Shown piece by piece: positions 7,752-17,678 of a DNA stretch of 64,000 nt (position 1 is its first letter; the number at the start of each line of letters is the position of its first letter). The notes beneath the pieces are model-generated. The model had not been told where the DNA came from. It saw only the letters and a list, made by a program, of their open reading frames with translations, and searched no databases. This DNA comes from Bermanella sp051277445 (GTDB lineage: Bacteria; Pseudomonadota; Gammaproteobacteria; Pseudomonadales; Oceanobacteraceae): positions 35,097-99,096 of the forward strand of contig JBNMQC010000003.1 of assembly GCA_051277445.1 (NCBI GenBank), given 5' to 3'. The position numbers and the translations under genes are program-made.

Positions 7752-10700
7752 ATGAAAACAGGTCTGTACACTCCAGGTGAATTCAAAGACAACTGCGGTT
7801 TTGGCTTGATTGCCCATATGGAAGGCCAAACGAGTCACGACCTATTGCGTACGGCCATTGAATCATTGACTTGTATGACTCACCGCGGTGGTATCGCGGC
7901 TGATGGTAAGACAGGTGATGGTTGTGGCCTTTTGATTCAAAAGCCAGATGGCTTTCTTCGCCAAGTTGCTAAAGCCGATTTAGGTATCGATTTACCTGAG
8001 CAGTATGCTGTGGGCATGATCTTTTTAGATTTAGATGCATCCCTAGCCGACAAACAGCGTGCGGCCATGGATACTGCATTTGCAGACCAAGGCTTAGAAG
8101 TTAAGGGCTGGCGCGAAGTGCCAACCAATAATGACTGTCTAGGCCCGATGGCGGTAGATTGTTTACCGCGTTTTGAGCAAGTATTTGTTTGCGCAAAAGA
8201 CACTCTTAGCGAACAAGCGTTTGCCGTTAAACTTTATTACGCTCGTCGCAAGGCTGAGCTTGCTCTTACTCAATACCCAGATTTTTACATCTGCTCGTTA
8301 TCAGAAAAAACCTTGTCTTATAAAGGTTTGATGATGCCGGTGGATCTGCCTAATTTTTACCTAGATTTGGGTGATGAGCGTTTAGAGACCGCAATTTGTG
8401 TCTTCCACCAACGCTTTTCAACTAACACAGCGCCACGCTGGCCTTTGGCTCAGCCTTTCCGTTTGTTAGCGCACAATGGTGAAATCAATACAATTCGTGG
8501 TAACCGTAATTGGGCTGCAGCACGTGGTAGCAAGTTCGAGTCCCCATTACTTGAAAACCTAGACTCTATTCAGCCTGTTGTTAACACAACCGGTTCTGAC
8601 TCATCTTCTATGGATAACATGCTTGAGCTATTGCATACGGGCGGTATGGATATGTTCCGCGCCATTCGTATGATGATTCCACCGGCTTGGCAAAATGTTG
8701 AAACCATGGATGCGGATTTACGTGCATTTTATGATTACAACTCCATGCACATGGAACCTTGGGATGGCCCGGCTGGTTTAGTTATTACTGACGGTCGTTA
8801 TGCGGTGTGTGGACTTGACCGAAATGGTTTACGTCCGTCTCGTTGGGTGAAAACCAAAAATGGTTTTATCACGGTTGCTTCTGAAATCGGTACCCATAGC
8901 TACAAGCCTGAAGATGTCATTTCAAAAGGTCGTGTTGGCCCAGGTCAGATATTAGCGATTGATACTCAAACCGGTGAAGTGCTGGAAGCCGACGAAATCG
9001 ATAACCGCTTGAAGAATTCCCAGCCTTACAGTAAGTGGTTGAAAGAAAACTCCATGCGTATCGAATCGCGCTTGGAGCTGCAAAGCTTTCAAGAAAGCAG
9101 CCTAGATCAAGACGAATTAAAAGCACGTCAAAAGCTGCACTTAATCAGCTTTGAAGAGCGAGAGCAGGTTTTACGCCCTATGGCTGAACAAGGTGTCGAA
9201 GGCACTGGTTCAATGGGCGATGACGCGCCGATGGCTGTTTTATCGCAAAAGTCCCGCCATATCGCAGACTACTTCCGTCAGATGTTCGCGCAGGTCACCA
9301 ACCCGCCAATTGACCCTCTACGTGAAGCCATCGTGATGTCTCTTGAAACCTGCATAGGTAAAGAGAAAAACGTATTTGTTGAAAATGCAGATCATGCGAG
9401 TCGAATCGTATTAACCAGTCCTGTGTTGTCGCCATTAAAGTTCAATGGCCTAAAAAGCACTGGCAAAGAAGAATTTAACTTCACAACCTTGTCTCTTGCC
9501 TATGATGTGGAGCTTGGTTTAAAAGGTGCTATTGAACGTTTAGTGAATCAAGCAATTAGCGCGTCGAGTGAAGGCATAACCATGCTTATTCTTTCCGACC
9601 GTGAAGTAGCGGCCGGTCAGTTGGTGATTCCTGCGGCCATGGCAACAGGTGCGGTACACCATGGTTTGATCGCGAAAGGCTTGCGTACAGAAAGCAATCT
9701 TGTGATTGAAACAGGTGACGCTCGTGATGCGCATCACTTTGCTGTTCTACTTGGTTTTGGTGCCACGGCTGTTTATCCATGGTTAACCTACGAAGTACTG
9801 GCAGATATGCATCGCAGCGGTGAGCTATTGGGCGATCCTTTGCAGTCTAACCAAAACTTCCGTAAGGGTATTCGCAAAGGCCTATTGAAGATCCTTTCTA
9901 AAATGGGTATCTCAACCATTGCTTCTTACCGTGGCTCTCAATTATTCGAAGGCATTGGTTTAGCGAGTGATGTGGTTGATACGTGTTTCTGCGGTTTAAG
10001 CAGCCGTATTCAAGGTGCCGGTTTTGATGATTTCCAAGACGATTTAATTCGTAACGCAGCTCACGCTTGGAAGCCACGTAAAGGCTTAGATCAAGGCGGT
10101 TTACTGAAATACGTTCATGGTGGTGAGTATCACGCGTTTAACCCTGACGTGATCACGACAATTCAAGACGCGGTGCAAACCGGGTCTCAAGCTTCATATG
10201 ACAAGTACGCTGAACTGGTAAATAATCGTCCAGCGGCAACATTGCGTGACTTACTGGCGGTTAAAACCACTAATAGTATTTCTATTGATGAAGTTGAACC
10301 AATTGAAGCGATCTTCCCTCGTTTCGACTCAGCGGCTATGTCCCTCGGTGCACTATCTCCAGAAGCACACGAAGCCTTAGCGCAAGCAATGAATGAGTTG
10401 GGTGGTAATTCTAACTCGGGCGAAGGTGGTGAAGACCCTAAGCGTTACGGCACGCTGAAAAACTCAAAAATTAAGCAAATTGCATCAGGTCGTTTTGGTG
10501 TGACGCCGCATTACTTATCCAGTGCCGATGTGTTGCAAATTAAAGTAGCGCAAGGTGCCAAACCGGGTGAGGGCGGTCAATTACCAGGCGGTAAAGTAAA
10601 CAACCTAATAGCCACGTTGCGTTATTCGGTTCCTGGCGTGACGCTAATTTCGCCACCACCACATCACGATATATATTCAATCGAAGATTTGGCTCAGTTG

Positions 10701-12200
10701 ATTTATGACCTTAAGCAAGTGAACCCACGCGCTAAAGTGTCTGTAAAATTAGTATCTGAACCGGGTGTTGGCACCATTGCTGCGGGCGTGGCTAAAGCCT
10801 ACGCCGATTTGATCACCATCTCTGGTTATGACGGCGGTACTGCGGCATCTCCATTAACATCCATTAAATATGCAGGCTCTCCATTTGAACTGGGCTTGTC
10901 TGAAGCGCATCAAACATTACGCGCCAATGATCTTCGTGGCATGGTTCGCTTACAAACAGATGGCGGTCTGAAGACAGGTTTGGATATCGTTAAAGCTGCG
11001 ATGCTTGGTGCAGAGAGCTTTGGCTTCGGTACTACCCCTATGGTGGCCATGGGTTGTAAATACCTGCGTATTTGTCACCTTAATAACTGTGCGACAGGTG
11101 TTGCGACTCAAAATGACGAGCTGCGTGAAAAACACTTTATCGGCACCGTTGAAATGGTGAAAAATTTCTTCCGCTTTGTTGCCGAAGAAACCCGTCAGTG
11201 GATGGCGGCTGTTGGTGTGCGCTCATTAGGTGAATTGGTTGGTCGAACCGATTTATTAGAAATGATTGAAGGTGCAACCAACAAGCAAAAGAATATCGAT
11301 CTTACACCTTTGTTGGGTAGCGATTTGATCCCTGCAGATAAGCCTCATACTGTTCAGGTTGATCGTAACAACCCTTACGATGAAGGTGCCATGGCTGAAC
11401 GCATGGTGACGGATACGCTGACCGCCATTGAAAATAAAGCGGGCGGTGAGTTCACCTATACCATTGGTAACTGTGATCGCTCTATTGGTGCGCGTTTGTC
11501 GGGCGAAATTGCCCTTCGTCACGGCAACCAAGGCATGGCCACAGCGCCTATTAAAATTAATTTAACCGGTACAGCAGGCCAGTCATTTGGTGTGTGGAAT
11601 GCCGGTGGTTTAGAAATGCGCCTTGAAGGCGATGCAAATGACTACGTAGGTAAGGGTATGACAGGCGGTAAGCTTGTGATTTTCCCTCCGAAAGTGTCGG
11701 AGTTTGCATCCCAGGATGCATCCATCGTAGGTAATACCTGCCTATATGGTGCAACGGGCGGCAAGCTGTTAGCAGCAGGTCGTGCAGGCGAGCGTTTCGC
11801 AGTGCGTAACTCTGGCGCGAAAGCGGTAGTAGAAGGCGCAGGTGATCACTGTTGTGAATACATGACAGGTGGTCAAGTAACGGTACTGGGTAGCACAGGC
11901 TATAACTTTGGTGCCGGTATGACAGGTGGTTTTGCATATGTCTTAGATCAAGACAACACCTTTGTGGATAAATACAATCACGAGTTGGTAGATATTCACC
12001 GCATCAGTAATGAAGAAACTGAAGCCCATCGTAATCATTTACGCGGCATCATCACAAACTATGTTGAAGAAACTGGCAGTCGCTGGGGCCAAGAGATCTT
12101 GGAAAACTTCGATAATTACATTGGCAAGTTCTGGTTGGTTAAGCCTAAGGCTGCGAGCTTAGAGCAATTGCTGAAAAACACCCGGACTCGCTCCGAGTAA
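7752..12200 (+). CDS. gltB: Glutamate synthase (NADPH) large subunit GltB
   Basis: Large subunit of NADPH-glutamate synthase (1482 residues), which transfers the amide nitrogen of glutamine to 2-oxoglutarate. From the chosen ATG at 7752 the amidotransferase nucleophile is Cys15 (in DNCGFGLIAH), giving a short propeptide as expected. The glutaminase domain is followed by the FMN-binding synthase domain with its 3Fe-4S cysteines (GCKYLRICHLNNCATG near base 11050) and the C-terminal GXGXG beta-helix (about 11500-12000). In-frame starts at 7704 and 7740 were rejected: GAGAG at 7742-7746 suits 7752, and the N-terminus from there matches the family. Confidence 0.97.
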   Translation: MKTGLYTPGEFKDNCGFGLIAHMEGQTSHDLLRTAIESLTCMTHRGGIAADGKTGDGCGLLIQKPDGFLRQVAKADLGIDLPEQYAVGMIFLDLDASLADKQRAAMDTAFADQGLEVKGWREVPTNNDCLGPMAVDCLPRFEQVFVCAKDTLSEQAFAVKLYYARRKAELALTQYPDFYICSLSEKTLSYKGLMMPVDLPNFYLDLGDERLETAICVFHQRFSTNTAPRWPLAQPFRLLAHNGEINTIRGNRNWAAARGSKFESPLLENLDSIQPVVNTTGSDSSSMDNMLELLHTGGMDMFRAIRMMIPPAWQNVETMDADLRAFYDYNSMHMEPWDGPAGLVITDGRYAVCGLDRNGLRPSRWVKTKNGFITVASEIGTHSYKPEDVISKGRVGPGQILAIDTQTGEVLEADEIDNRLKNSQPYSKWLKENSMRIESRLELQSFQESSLDQDELKARQKLHLISFEEREQVLRPMAEQGVEGTGSMGDDAPMAVLSQKSRHIADYFRQMFAQVTNPPIDPLREAIVMSLETCIGKEKNVFVENADHASRIVLTSPVLSPLKFNGLKSTGKEEFNFTTLSLAYDVELGLKGAIERLVNQAISASSEGITMLILSDREVAAGQLVIPAAMATGAVHHGLIAKGLRTESNLVIETGDARDAHHFAVLLGFGATAVYPWLTYEVLADMHRSGELLGDPLQSNQNFRKGIRKGLLKILSKMGISTIASYRGSQLFEGIGLASDVVDTCFCGLSSRIQGAGFDDFQDDLIRNAAHAWKPRKGLDQGGLLKYVHGGEYHAFNPDVITTIQDAVQTGSQASYDKYAELVNNRPAATLRDLLAVKTTNSISIDEVEPIEAIFPRFDSAAMSLGALSPEAHEALAQAMNELGGNSNSGEGGEDPKRYGTLKNSKIKQIASGRFGVTPHYLSSADVLQIKVAQGAKPGEGGQLPGGKVNNLIATLRYSVPGVTLISPPPHHDIYSIEDLAQLIYDLKQVNPRAKVSVKLVSEPGVGTIAAGVAKAYADLITISGYDGGTAASPLTSIKYAGSPFELGLSEAHQTLRANDLRGMVRLQTDGGLKTGLDIVKAAMLGAESFGFGTTPMVAMGCKYLRICHLNNCATGVATQNDELREKHFIGTVEMVKNFFRFVAEETRQWMAAVGVRSLGELVGRTDLLEMIEGATNKQKNIDLTPLLGSDLIPADKPHTVQVDRNNPYDEGAMAERMVTDTLTAIENKAGGEFTYTIGNCDRSIGARLSGEIALRHGNQGMATAPIKINLTGTAGQSFGVWNAGGLEMRLEGDANDYVGKGMTGGKLVIFPPKVSEFASQDASIVGNTCLYGATGGKLLAAGRAGERFAVRNSGAKAVVEGAGDHCCEYMTGGQVTVLGSTGYNFGAGMTGGFAYVLDQDNTFVDKYNHELVDIHRISNEETEAHRNHLRGIITNYVEETGSRWGQEILENFDNYIGKFWLVKPKAASLEQLLKNTRTRSE

Positions 12201-12237
12201 TTTTTACCAATAGCGAGTGAGTCAAACAGAGGTGAGT

Positions 12238-13656
12238 ATGGCTAAACGATTAAGTAATGATTTCCAATTTTTAGACGTGGGTCGTCAAGACCCTGCTAAG
12301 AAAGATATTCAAACCCGCAAACACAACTTTGTGGAAATTTATCAGCCGTTCCAACAAGAACAAGCTGGTGAGCAAGCGCACCGTTGTCTTGCGTGTGGTA
12401 ACCCTTACTGTGAATGGAAATGCCCAGTGCATAACTACATTCCAAACTGGTTACAGCTAGCAAGCGAAGGCAACATCATGGAAGCGGTGGAGCTAAGCCA
12501 CCAAACCAATACCTTGCCAGAGGTGTGTGGTCGCGTATGTCCGCAAGACCGTTTATGTGAAGGCGCATGTACCCTAAACGATGGCTTTGGTGCGGTGACC
12601 ATTGGTAATGTTGAGAAATACATTACCGATACAGCTCTGGCCATGGGTTGGCGTCCAGATATGTCAAAAGTGGTTGAGACAGGTAAGCGTGTTGCCATTA
12701 TTGGTGCAGGTCCTGCCGGTTTAGGCGCTGCGGATGTATTAGCGCGCAACGGTGTTAAACCCGTTGTATTTGATAAATACCCAGAAATTGGTGGTTTATT
12801 AACCTTTGGTATTCCAGAGTTCAAGCTTGAGAAAAGCGTCATGTCTCGTCGTCGTGAAGTGTTCGAGGGCATGGGTGTTGAATTCCGCTTGAATACTGAA
12901 ATTGGTAAAGACATCCAGTTCAGTGAATTAGAAGCTGAGTACGATGCTATTTTCCTAGGCATGGGTACTTACAACTACATGAAGGGCGGCTTCCCAGGTG
13001 AAGATTTACCGGGTGTTTATGACGCACTGGACTTCCTAATTGCCAACGTTAATCACAACCAAGGTTGGGAAAAGAACGCAGCCGACTTCATTGATATGAA
13101 AGGCAAAAAAGTCGTGGTACTAGGTGGTGGTGATACCGCCATGGACTGTAACCGCTCTTCAATTCGTCAAGGCGCTAAAGCGGTGACCTGTGCTTATCGT
13201 CGTGATGAAGAGAATATGCCAGGCTCTAAGCGTGAAGTTGTTAATGCGAAAGAAGAAGGCGTTAAATTCTTATTCAACCGTCAGCCAGTGGCAATCGTTG
13301 GTGAAGACAAGGTTGAAGGCGTTAAAGTGGTGACCACCAAAATGGGTGAGCCCGATGAGAATGGCCGTCGTCGCCCTGAAGTGGTTGAAGGTTCCGAAGA
13401 AGTATTACCAGCGGATGCGGTATTGGTGGCCTTTGGCTTCCGTCCAAGTCCGGCACCTTGGTTTAAAGACTTTGGCATTGAAGTTAACAGCTGGGATGGC
13501 GTGGTTGCAGCAGAAGAGCAAGAATTCAAATTCCAAACCAGCAACAAAAAAGTGTTTGCCGGTGGTGATATGGTTCGTGGCTCGGACTTGGTTGTAACCG
13601 CTATCTGGGAAGGTCGTCAGGCAGCTGAAGGCATCTTAGACTTCTTGGACGTTTAA
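12238..13656 (+). CDS. gltD: Glutamate synthase small subunit GltD
   Basis: Beta subunit of glutamate synthase (472 residues). It oxidises NADPH on FAD and passes electrons through iron-sulfur clusters to GltB. Two cysteine groups for 4Fe-4S clusters are seen early (CLACGNPYCEWKCP and CGRVCPQDRLCEGAC), then the FAD motif GAGPAGLG and the NADPH motif GGGDTAMDC. A GTG at 12217 is in frame. The ATG at 12238 is preferred because AGAGG at 12228-12232 is correctly spaced before it. It lies 37 bases after gltB and forms an operon with it. Confidence 0.96.
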   Translation: MAKRLSNDFQFLDVGRQDPAKKDIQTRKHNFVEIYQPFQQEQAGEQAHRCLACGNPYCEWKCPVHNYIPNWLQLASEGNIMEAVELSHQTNTLPEVCGRVCPQDRLCEGACTLNDGFGAVTIGNVEKYITDTALAMGWRPDMSKVVETGKRVAIIGAGPAGLGAADVLARNGVKPVVFDKYPEIGGLLTFGIPEFKLEKSVMSRRREVFEGMGVEFRLNTEIGKDIQFSELEAEYDAIFLGMGTYNYMKGGFPGEDLPGVYDALDFLIANVNHNQGWEKNAADFIDMKGKKVVVLGGGDTAMDCNRSSIRQGAKAVTCAYRRDEENMPGSKREVVNAKEEGVKFLFNRQPVAIVGEDKVEGVKVVTTKMGEPDENGRRRPEVVEGSEEVLPADAVLVAFGFRPSPAPWFKDFGIEVNSWDGVVAAEEQEFKFQTSNKKVFAGGDMVRGSDLVVTAIWEGRQAAEGILDFLDV

Positions 13657-13676
13657 AAAACAACCAGCTCTGTTAC

Positions 13677-13716
13677 AAAAAAAGCACGATAATCGCATGA
13701 TTAGTCGTGCTTTTTT
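13677..13716 (+). terminator. Rho-independent terminator after gltD
   Basis: GCACGA at 13684-13689 pairs with TCGTGC at 13705-13710, extended inward by AATC/GATT around a GCAT loop. A run of A precedes it and six T follow at 13711-13716. It sits 20 bases after the gltD stop and separates gltBD from the lipoprotein gene. Confidence 0.88.
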
Positions 13717-13809
13717 GTATCTGTGTCATTGTTACTTGAAGTTGATGCAGTAATAATACTCTCACTTAATAACTTACTGTAAAGCACACGCAAAGAAACA
13801 GGGAATTTC

Positions 13810-16260
13810 ATGAAAAATACAATAATAATGTGGACCATGATGGTCCTGCTGTCATTTTTGACAGCTTGTGGGGGATCTGATTCAGGTGAATCAAATTTTA
13901 GTAAATCAGATACTACTCCAGATGTTCAAGATGAAGATGTGGCAATTGATGATAAACAAGAGCCAGATACGGTAATAGAAGATAATGTACTCGTTGCTCT
14001 TGGTGTTGGCTCAGGAAATTCTTTCCAGCCGGGTGTTGCACTTAGCGGTTTAAGTGGAGGAGAAGCCTTATCTGCTAGCGGTAGTACCACCATTTCTGTT
14101 GATCTTGTTGATCTTAATGATAATAACGCACGGTTTTTAGGCTTAAGAGAAGTGTCATTTGTTTCAACTTGCTCAAGTGCAGGGTTAGCTGAGTTCACCC
14201 CTGCGACTATTAAAGCATCTGGAAACGCTACTGCCACTTATAAGGACTTAGGGTGCGGAAAAGAGTTAGGCGCTACTGATAACGTAGTTGTATATATCGA
14301 TGGAGAAACTGATACAAATCCTAATGCCACCGCACGAACTACAATTGACGTTGAAGCTGCTCAGATCGGCGCAATTCAATTTTTAAGTGCTGAGCCGAGT
14401 TTGATTGCCCTAAATGGTTATGGTGCAGGAGATATACCATCGCTTAGTACACTTATCTTTAAAGTACTAGATCGTTCTGGTAATCCTATGCCAGATCGTA
14501 CAGTGAACTTTGAATTGGATCATGAATATGGTGGTGCAGCTTTATCATTAACCAGAGCAATAACTGGAGCTGATGGAAGTGTTAATGTGATTTTGAATGC
14601 AGGAGCTGCAGCGGGTACTGTGCGTGCAAAAGCATCTGTTGATATTAAAAACGCTTCAGGCTCTGTTACCAGTACGATTTCTACAATGTCTGTACCAATT
14701 ACTATGGCCACTAGTTTAGGCGATCAAAATAGTTTTAGTTTGTCTGCTGATTCATTCAACCCACGTGCTTGGGGCTATGATGGTGAAAAGGTTTCCTTTA
14801 ATGTGCGTATTGGCGATCATTATCAAAACCCTGTGATTGATGGTACTCGAGTTTATTTTCGCGCATCTGGAGGTATGATTCAGCCAAGTTGTGAAACATC
14901 AAATGGTTCATGTAGTGTTGAATGGGAAAGTACAAACCCTCGCCCAGTTGATGGATACGTAACAGTTGTTGCTTTTACTCGTGGCCAGGGCGATTACCAA
15001 GATGCTAATAGTAATGGTCTGTTTGATTTAGGAGAGTCGTTTACGACTTATGGCGAATCCTTTGTAGATGCCAATGGTAATGGTAGTTTTGAAACGGAGG
15101 GTGAGTATCAGCCCATAGTTGATATTGATGATGACGCAATCGCGGATTTTGGGTGGAAAGCAAATGAGTATCAAGTTTATGTTGATCCGACAGGTACGCC
15201 TACATACTCCATAGATAGTTCGAATTTCTTTGAGGAGTTTATTGATAGTAATAATAATGGCTTGTTAGATGCAGCGCCTTCAGTGAAGTATCAGGGCGTA
15301 AACTGTACCGAAGCAGCTTTTTCTGCTGGCCACTGTGCAGAACAAATTAATCTCGTGGGTAGTGCTCGTCTACAGATGTCACAAGGTAATGATGCATATA
15401 TTGAAGGGCCATTTGCTTGGGATGCGGACTTAGGTCGTTACGATACGACTAAGCGGTTAACTTGTGTGGATGCGAGCCAATCAACACAGAATATTGCTTG
15501 GCGTATTGCTGACTCTCAGTCGCGCAGAAACCACTTACCTAAGGGTACTGGACTAGAGCCAGTACTGGATGATGTGGAATCTGTTTTTCTGTCAGGGTTT
15601 GGTACTGTGGCAAGTGTATATCCTGCACCTGTATGGCCCGTATGGAGTGCGAAGGCAGAAAATATTATTAATGAAACTGGAAAAACCGCAGCAGAAATAG
15701 CTTCTGAAAAAGCAGAACGCAAATATCGTTATCTGAATGCGCGTGGCCACTTTCTGACAGCAGGCATCATTCGTGGCGAAAACCCAACAACAATCACAGG
15801 ATTAGGCTCAGTAGCTGTGAAAGTTAATACAGTTGGCGGCGGTGATATTACCGGTGGTTCAGTGAACGTTGATGTATATGGGCAGCAAGTATCGCTGTTC
15901 AAAAGTGGTATCCCTCAAGTTAAAGTAGATGTTACTGATGGTGCAGCCACGTATACACTTAAAGTCAAAAATGCCTGTTCCCAGGGGTTGCCTCAAAATG
16001 CAACCCTATTGATCGGTTTGAGTAATGGCTCCTTAGGAGCGGTTTCTGTAGCTGGTGGTGCAAATGCAGTAGTTTCAAATGACGCTTCTAGTGCTTCGAT
16101 ATCTATGAATGACACGGGCGAAACAACAATTGTAAATTTGACTATTTCTAGTGATCTTACTAGTGATGAAATCCCAAATAGTTTGACGGTTTCTTATCAA
16201 GTGCCTGATGGAAGTGATTTTAGGATCTATAATTTGCCTGATTTCGCAATTAAAGATTAA
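13810..16260 (+). CDS. Large Ig-like surface lipoprotein
   Basis: An 816-residue predicted lipoprotein of unknown specific function. The signal peptide ends in FLTAC, lipidated Cys at residue 20, followed by a G/S/D-rich tether. A bacterial Ig-like fold (Big_1 type, intimin-like) is suggested at about 195-300 by the pattern VLDRSGNPMPDRTVNFEL followed by TGADGSVNVIL. Three aspartate/asparagine-rich loops resembling calcium-binding DxNxNGxxD repeats lie at about 398 (DANSNGLFD), 420 (DANGNGSFE) and 479 (DSNNNGLLD). Cysteines occur in pairs, suggesting disulfides. It stands alone between the gltD terminator and hemE, which are neighbours in pseudomonads, so it looks like an insertion. Adhesion or envelope interaction is inference. 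Confidence 0.7.
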   Translation: MKNTIIMWTMMVLLSFLTACGGSDSGESNFSKSDTTPDVQDEDVAIDDKQEPDTVIEDNVLVALGVGSGNSFQPGVALSGLSGGEALSASGSTTISVDLVDLNDNNARFLGLREVSFVSTCSSAGLAEFTPATIKASGNATATYKDLGCGKELGATDNVVVYIDGETDTNPNATARTTIDVEAAQIGAIQFLSAEPSLIALNGYGAGDIPSLSTLIFKVLDRSGNPMPDRTVNFELDHEYGGAALSLTRAITGADGSVNVILNAGAAAGTVRAKASVDIKNASGSVTSTISTMSVPITMATSLGDQNSFSLSADSFNPRAWGYDGEKVSFNVRIGDHYQNPVIDGTRVYFRASGGMIQPSCETSNGSCSVEWESTNPRPVDGYVTVVAFTRGQGDYQDANSNGLFDLGESFTTYGESFVDANGNGSFETEGEYQPIVDIDDDAIADFGWKANEYQVYVDPTGTPTYSIDSSNFFEEFIDSNNNGLLDAAPSVKYQGVNCTEAAFSAGHCAEQINLVGSARLQMSQGNDAYIEGPFAWDADLGRYDTTKRLTCVDASQSTQNIAWRIADSQSRRNHLPKGTGLEPVLDDVESVFLSGFGTVASVYPAPVWPVWSAKAENIINETGKTAAEIASEKAERKYRYLNARGHFLTAGIIRGENPTTITGLGSVAVKVNTVGGGDITGGSVNVDVYGQQVSLFKSGIPQVKVDVTDGAATYTLKVKNACSQGLPQNATLLIGLSNGSLGAVSVAGGANAVVSNDASSASISMNDTGETTIVNLTISSDLTSDEIPNSLTVSYQVPDGSDFRIYNLPDFAIKD

Positions 16261-16301
16261 ATCTATCGCGCCATTTGGGCGCAATGTGTTTGTTGGAAAA
16301 T

Positions 16302-17366
16302 ATGACTGAACTAAAAAACGATCGTTTTCTTCGCGCTTTACTTAAGCAACCTGTGGATCGCACGCCTATCTGGATGATGCGTCAAGCAGGTCGGTATTTG
16401 CCTGAGTATCGTGCGAGTCGTGCCACTGCCGGCTCGTTCATGGATCTTTGCATGAATCATGAATTTGCTTGCGAAGTGACGTTGCAGCCACTTGAGCGTT
16501 ATCCATTGGATGCCGCGATTCTGTTCAGTGATATTTTAACGATTCCTGATGCCATGAATTTAGGCCTGTACTTTGAAACAGGTGAAGGCCCTAAATTTAA
16601 AAAAGTGGTGCGAACCGAGGCTGATGTTGCAGCACTGCCGATTGTAAATACGGCAAGTGACTTGTCTTATGTGACAAAGGCGGTGTCGACCATTCGCCAT
16701 GAGCTTAATGGTCGTGTGCCGTTAATTGGCTTCTCTGGCTCTCCATGGACGTTAGCCACTTATATGGTTGAGGGTGGTAGCAGCAAAGACTTTCGTCATG
16801 TAAAAGCTATGATGTACAGTCAACCAGAAGTGATGCACGAGCTATTAAACAAGCTTGCTTTGTCTGTTATTGATTATTTAAATGCGCAAATTCAAGCGGG
16901 TGCCCAAGCGGTACAAATTTTTGATACTTGGGGTGGTGTTTTGAGCCATGCTGCCTATCAGGAGTTTTCATTGAAGTACATGCAGCAAATCGTAAACGGT
17001 TTGATTCGTGAACATGAAGGCCGCAAGGTACCGGTTATTTTGTTTACCAAGGGCGCAGGCCAATGGTTAGAGATGATGGCGGATACTGGGTGTGATGCGC
17101 TGGGTCTAGATTGGACAACGGATATTGCAAGTGCGCGTCGTCGCGTTGGCGATCAAGTCGCACTGCAGGGCAACATGGACCCTAGTGTACTATATGCCAA
17201 CCCTTCGCGTATTCGTGAAGAAGTGGCGTCTATTTTGGCAAGCTACGGACAAGGTTCGGGTCATGTCTTCAATCTAGGTCACGGTATCCATCAGTTTGTG
17301 GACCCTGATCATGCAAAAGCATTCATTGAAGCGGTAGTTGAGCTGAGTCCAGAGTATCACAAATAG
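16302..17366 (+). CDS. hemE: Uroporphyrinogen decarboxylase HemE
   Basis: Uroporphyrinogen III decarboxylase removes four acetate carboxyls to make coproporphyrinogen III in heme synthesis. The product from ATG 16302 is 354 residues, the usual HemE length, beginning MTELKNDRFLRALLKQPVD. The substrate-site motif WMMRQAGRYLPEYR is near residues 22-35, FSDI is near 76, and GFSGSPWTLATYM follows. Upstream in-frame TTG (16275) and ATG (16284) codons would add residues not seen in the family. Between the lipoprotein stop and this start is only a short GC hairpin (16268-16282). Confidence 0.96.
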   Translation: MTELKNDRFLRALLKQPVDRTPIWMMRQAGRYLPEYRASRATAGSFMDLCMNHEFACEVTLQPLERYPLDAAILFSDILTIPDAMNLGLYFETGEGPKFKKVVRTEADVAALPIVNTASDLSYVTKAVSTIRHELNGRVPLIGFSGSPWTLATYMVEGGSSKDFRHVKAMMYSQPEVMHELLNKLALSVIDYLNAQIQAGAQAVQIFDTWGGVLSHAAYQEFSLKYMQQIVNGLIREHEGRKVPVILFTKGAGQWLEMMADTGCDALGLDWTTDIASARRRVGDQVALQGNMDPSVLYANPSRIREEVASILASYGQGSGHVFNLGHGIHQFVDPDHAKAFIEAVVELSPEYHK

Positions 17367-17386
17367 CTTAGCATCATTTGATGAGA

Positions 17387-17425
17387 CAAAAGGCGGCGTA
17401 TAACTTAGGTTTGCGCCGTTTTTTT
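17387..17425 (+). terminator. Rho-independent terminator after hemE
   Basis: CGGCG at 17394-17398 pairs with CGCCG at 17414-17418. The stem is extended by G-U pairs and an A run against the T tract that follows (17419-17425). It lies 20 bases past the hemE stop. Confidence 0.85.
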
Positions 17426-17678
17426 GTTTGGGCTCAACGTTTTCTTTTGTGTTGATTTGGCGTATTTTAATTACGAGCATTTGGCGTCAAGTGAGCCTTT
17501 AACAGTGTGAAAATGTAGATTGTCCTACGTTATATGCTGTCCCAAATGCTGTAATCGCTAGTGAATCGCATCGCGAGCCATTCTTTACACTTCTTTTGCA
17601 ATGCACCCCCAAGGGGTTATGGTTTAGTCTTGGCGCATCCCCTAGAATATGCGCCTTCTTTTATGAGTGGTGTTTGTC
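17426..17678. other. Intergenic region between hemE terminator and nhaD
   Basis: About 250 bases without a credible ORF. A TAGAAT hexamer at 17643-17648 could serve as a -10 element for the antiporter gene, but no good -35 lies 16-18 bases before it. CCCCC/GGGG bases near 17607-17615 form only a weak hairpin. I see no conserved RNA motif. Confidence 0.4.

Noticed and set aside
11557..11937. 126-codon minus-strand ORF in the GltB C-terminal region
   Set aside because: Opposite the GXGXG repeat region of GltB, where repeated glycine codons leave the reverse frame open.
12435..12962. 175-codon minus-strand ORF inside gltD
   Set aside because: Shadow of a highly conserved gene; no motifs and no ribosome-binding site.
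16268..16282. GCGCC-GGCGC hairpin between the lipoprotein gene and hemE
   Set aside because: A short stem without a T tract. Not enough to call a terminator.
17643..17648. TAGAAT as the nhaD promoter -10
   Set aside because: No acceptable -35 at 16-18 bases, so it was kept only as a note.
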